A stretch of DNA of 41,988 nt from NAT127 sp034717695 (GTDB lineage Bacteria; Pseudomonadota; Gammaproteobacteria; Pseudomonadales; Porticoccaceae): assembly GCA_034717695.1 (NCBI GenBank), contig JAYELS010000020.1:1-41988 (forward strand), given 5' to 3'. This document shows positions 40,067 to 41,988 of the stretch, in pieces; position 1 is the first letter of the stretch, and each line of letters opens with the position of its first letter. A model generated the notes under the pieces. It did no database searches. It saw only the letters and a list, made by a program, of their open reading frames with translations, and had not been told where the DNA came from. The position numbers were made by a program, and so were the translations under genes.

Positions 40067-40459
40067 TTACCCGTCGCATCCCCCCACCGAGGGGTCATCC
40101 CCCGCTTCCCACCAGGATTTGCCGGCGCATTTGCCGGAGTCGATCAGGTTCTTGCAATCGAGCATGCCCTTGCACTCGCAGCTGGTGGCGCCGCTGTCGT
40201 ACTCGGTGCATTTCCATTCCTGGGGGCCACTGCCGGGGGCGGCGAACACCTTGGGTTTGGGCTTGGCAGGTTCGGCGCGCATCACCTGCTGGGCGGGTTC
40301 GCTGGTTCGCTTCGCGGCTTCCACCGGCGCGCGGGGACTGGTGCTCCCGGTCGCCTGGGCGCGGGTTGCCTCCGCCTGGGCAATCGGGGTGGTAGTGGCG
40401 AGAAATATGAGGGAGATGGCGATCATGGCCAGGGCGGTGAACGTCGAGGATATATTCAT
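40067..40459 (-). CDS. Small secreted Cys-rich protein of unknown function
   Basis: 130 residues. A signal peptide is clear (hydrophobic core 8-22, likely cleavage after AQA near 29). A Pro/Ala/Lys-rich linker (about 30-80) leads to a compact C-terminal domain with six cysteines (84, 94, 96, 102, 111, 128), enough for three disulphides: WKCTEYDSGATSCECKG, DCKNLIDSGKC, GGCDG. Probably periplasmic or exported. I do not recognise the family. Single gene between two unrelated transcripts. Confidence 0.75.
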   Translation of the reverse strand: MNISSTFTALAMIAISLIFLATTTPIAQAEATRAQATGSTSPRAPVEAAKRTSEPAQQVMRAEPAKPKPKVFAAPGSGPQEWKCTEYDSGATSCECKGMLDCKNLIDSGKCAGKSWWEAGDDPSVGGCDG

Positions 40460-40522
40460 GGGAGCCTCCGGTCCGACCCCGGTGGTTGTCTGGGGCGGGG
40501 TCGGCTCTCGAAGTGTAGTCCC

Positions 40523-41566
40523 CTATAGTTTGCCCCGCATCCGCGCCACGCCTTCGCCCCAGTGGTGCAGCCGCTCCCAGAACGCTTCCCGGGTGCTGGC
40601 GAAGTTGTGCATGTGGCCCATGCGGGGGCATACGAAGACCGTCACATCACCCGCGCTCTTGAAGGCCCGGGGCTCCTGCCAGGGGTCCGGCACCACGTCC
40701 CTTTCGCCCACCGCCACCAGTACCGGCACATCAATCGCCGCCGCCTCCGGGGCCACGGTGCCGGGCGCCACCATCTGGATGGCGCAGGGGGGTGTGGTGG
40801 CGGAGCGCCAGCGGGGCAGGGAGCCGTCGGGGTTCCTGGCGTTGAGGTCGATGGCCACCAGCTCCGCCGCCACGTCGTCGTAGTGGAAGCACCAGGAGAA
40901 GGGGTGTTCCCCCTGGCTGGGGTCGCCCTGGAGGTCTTCCTTGCCCAGCACGGTCTTCTCGGCGGCGGCCATGGCCGCCCGATTGACGATCAGCGGCGCA
41001 TCGAGGTTGCTGCCCCGGGGAATCCAGGGCCACTGGGGCTGGGGCGCGCCGGGCCGGCCCGGCACAACGGGGTGGATGGCGCGGTAGCCGAGGCTGGCGA
41101 TACCGTCGAAGGGGGCGTGCTGGCCCTGCAGGACGATGGTGAAGCAGCCCCCCATGGACTGGCCGATGCCGAGGGTCACCGCGCCCGCGACCGGGGCCAG
41201 CTCGGGGAGCAGCTCGCCGCCCTCGAGTTTCGCCATCACGGCCTTGACGGTGGCGTAGTTGGCGCGGGCGACATTCTCGTAGCTCAAGACATTGCCGGGG
41301 GGCACGGTGGACTCGCCCACCCCCAGGTGGTCGCAGGCGACGAAGATCCAGCCCCGGTCGCAGTGGTAGCCGGCCTCGCCGCCGGGGGTGCCGGGCAGGT
41401 CGAGGTCGTAGTAGTGGCGGCCGTAGCCGCCGCCGGGGAAGGCGAAGCAAACCACCGGCGGGCTGGCCAGTGGGCCGTCGGGGAGGAACACCGTCACGGC
41501 GGTGTGGGCGGGGGTCCCGAGCCCCGCGGCATCGGTGACGTCGATGTGGAGGTCGATCTGTTTCAT
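40523..41566 (-). CDS. Alpha/beta hydrolase
   Basis: 347 residues, no signal peptide. The oxyanion region FAFPGGGYGRHYYD (42-54), the nucleophile elbow GIGQSMGG with Ser137, VAVGERDVVPDPW with the acid residue, and the His in PRMGHMHNF complete a hydrolase triad. The substrate (ester, lactone or peptide) cannot be told. ATG 41566 is used, with AGGA 7 nt upstream; the in-frame stretch to 41647 has no site. The next gene is divergent. Confidence 0.85.
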   Translation of the reverse strand: MKQIDLHIDVTDAAGLGTPAHTAVTVFLPDGPLASPPVVCFAFPGGGYGRHYYDLDLPGTPGGEAGYHCDRGWIFVACDHLGVGESTVPPGNVLSYENVARANYATVKAVMAKLEGGELLPELAPVAGAVTLGIGQSMGGCFTIVLQGQHAPFDGIASLGYRAIHPVVPGRPGAPQPQWPWIPRGSNLDAPLIVNRAAMAAAEKTVLGKEDLQGDPSQGEHPFSWCFHYDDVAAELVAIDLNARNPDGSLPRWRSATTPPCAIQMVAPGTVAPEAAAIDVPVLVAVGERDVVPDPWQEPRAFKSAGDVTVFVCPRMGHMHNFASTREAFWERLHHWGEGVARMRGKL

Positions 41567-41727
41567 GGGGTTTCCTTGGTCGTTGTTATTGCCGCGCGGC
41601 GCGGGTGTTGGTGGGGCAGTGTAGGTAATGCCCGCATCGGGTGGCAATCCTCCCAGGGCCGGAGTCGGTCCGGTTTCCGCCCCGCCCGGGCGGCTGGTAG
41701 ACTCCGGACAACCATGGAACCCCCGGC

Positions 41728-41988
41728 ATGAGCGACACCAGACCGCAACCCCTCACCCGCACCGCGCAGGTCGACCTCGGCCTGCGCTGGCTCGACGCCG
41801 GCGATGCCGTGGCGGAGGGCGCCAGGCCGGGGGACTTTCGCGATTTTCTCGCCCGGGGCCGCGACCTGCCCGCCAGCCGCCGCCTGCCCTGGGCGCGGCT
41901 GTGGCCGTGGCTCGCCGCGGGCAACGGCGCCCTCGCCTGTGGGGCGCTGTTGGTGTGGCCTGATGGCAGCGGTGTTCACCTGCTGCTG
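41728..41988 (+). CDS. Unrecognised protein, N-terminal part (runs off the window)
   Basis: An open frame of 87 codons from ATG 41728 to the window end, reading MSDTRPQPLTRTAQVDLGLR and onward through GARPGDFRDFLARGRDLPAS and RRLPWARLWPWLAAGNGALA. No stop occurs, and codon third positions are strongly G/C as in real genes here. Divergent from the hydrolase gene, with a 161-nt gap. Only a weak GGA lies before the start. No family recognised; a different start is possible. Confidence 0.5.
   Translation, partial: MSDTRPQPLTRTAQVDLGLRWLDAGDAVAEGARPGDFRDFLARGRDLPASRRLPWARLWPWLAAGNGALACGALLVWPDGSGVHLLL

Overview
The window reads as chromosomal DNA of a high-GC gammaproteobacterium. The evidence is the uninterrupted S10-spc-alpha ribosomal protein order, the apaH-apaG-rsmA-pdxA-surA-lptD cluster with divergent amgK-murU as in Pseudomonas-like bacteria, an LptD with a Pseudomonas-type N-terminal extension, and a candidate Gac/Rsm small RNA with its GacA box. 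A marine relative of the Pseudomonadales/Cellvibrionales is a reasonable guess, but the family cannot be fixed from the sequence alone. There are no insertion sequences, phage genes, CRISPR arrays, tRNAs or rRNAs.

Layout. 1-14008 (+): the 3' end of tuf, then a strong sigma70 promoter and the S10 operon (rpsJ to rpsQ), the spc operon (rplN to rpmJ, including secY) and, after its own apparent promoter, the alpha operon (rpsM, rpsK, rpsD, rpoA, rplQ). A bidirectional terminator at 14023-14052 separates this from 14067-20989 (-), an envelope/nucleotide/vitamin cluster read lptD-surA-pdxA-rsmA-apaG-apaH with overlapping or nearly touching genes. Divergent from lptD, amgK-murU (21123-22893, +) carry out cell-wall sugar recycling, followed by an aromatic/aspartate-type aminotransferase. 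24237-26422 holds a helix-turn-helix protein, a divergent DUF815-type ATPase, a small unknown protein and a lipoprotein cytochrome c. 26544-29675 (-) is xseB-ispA-dxs (isoprenoid precursors).

29676-30213 is the longest gene-free stretch and the most interesting part of the window. On the + strand it has an 18-bp palindrome of GacA-box type, a weak promoter at the expected distance, a roughly 155-nt region with eight GGA motifs (three in the loops of near-perfect hairpins) and an intrinsic terminator. That is the anatomy of a CsrA/RsmA-sequestering RNA of the RsmX/Y/Z or CsrB type. A second promoter-terminator pair directly after it predicts another short transcript or an attenuated leader for the HNH nuclease gene that follows.

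30214-37544 carries an HNH endonuclease, an SDR protein without the catalytic Tyr-Lys pair, an NSS-family sodium symporter, a tandem UspA protein, purE-purK, and an SbtA-type bicarbonate permease divergent from a LysR regulator. 37545-39994 is katG with a possible OxyR site abutting its promoter. 40067-41988 holds a small Cys-rich secreted protein, an alpha/beta hydrolase and the start of an unrecognised gene running off the window.
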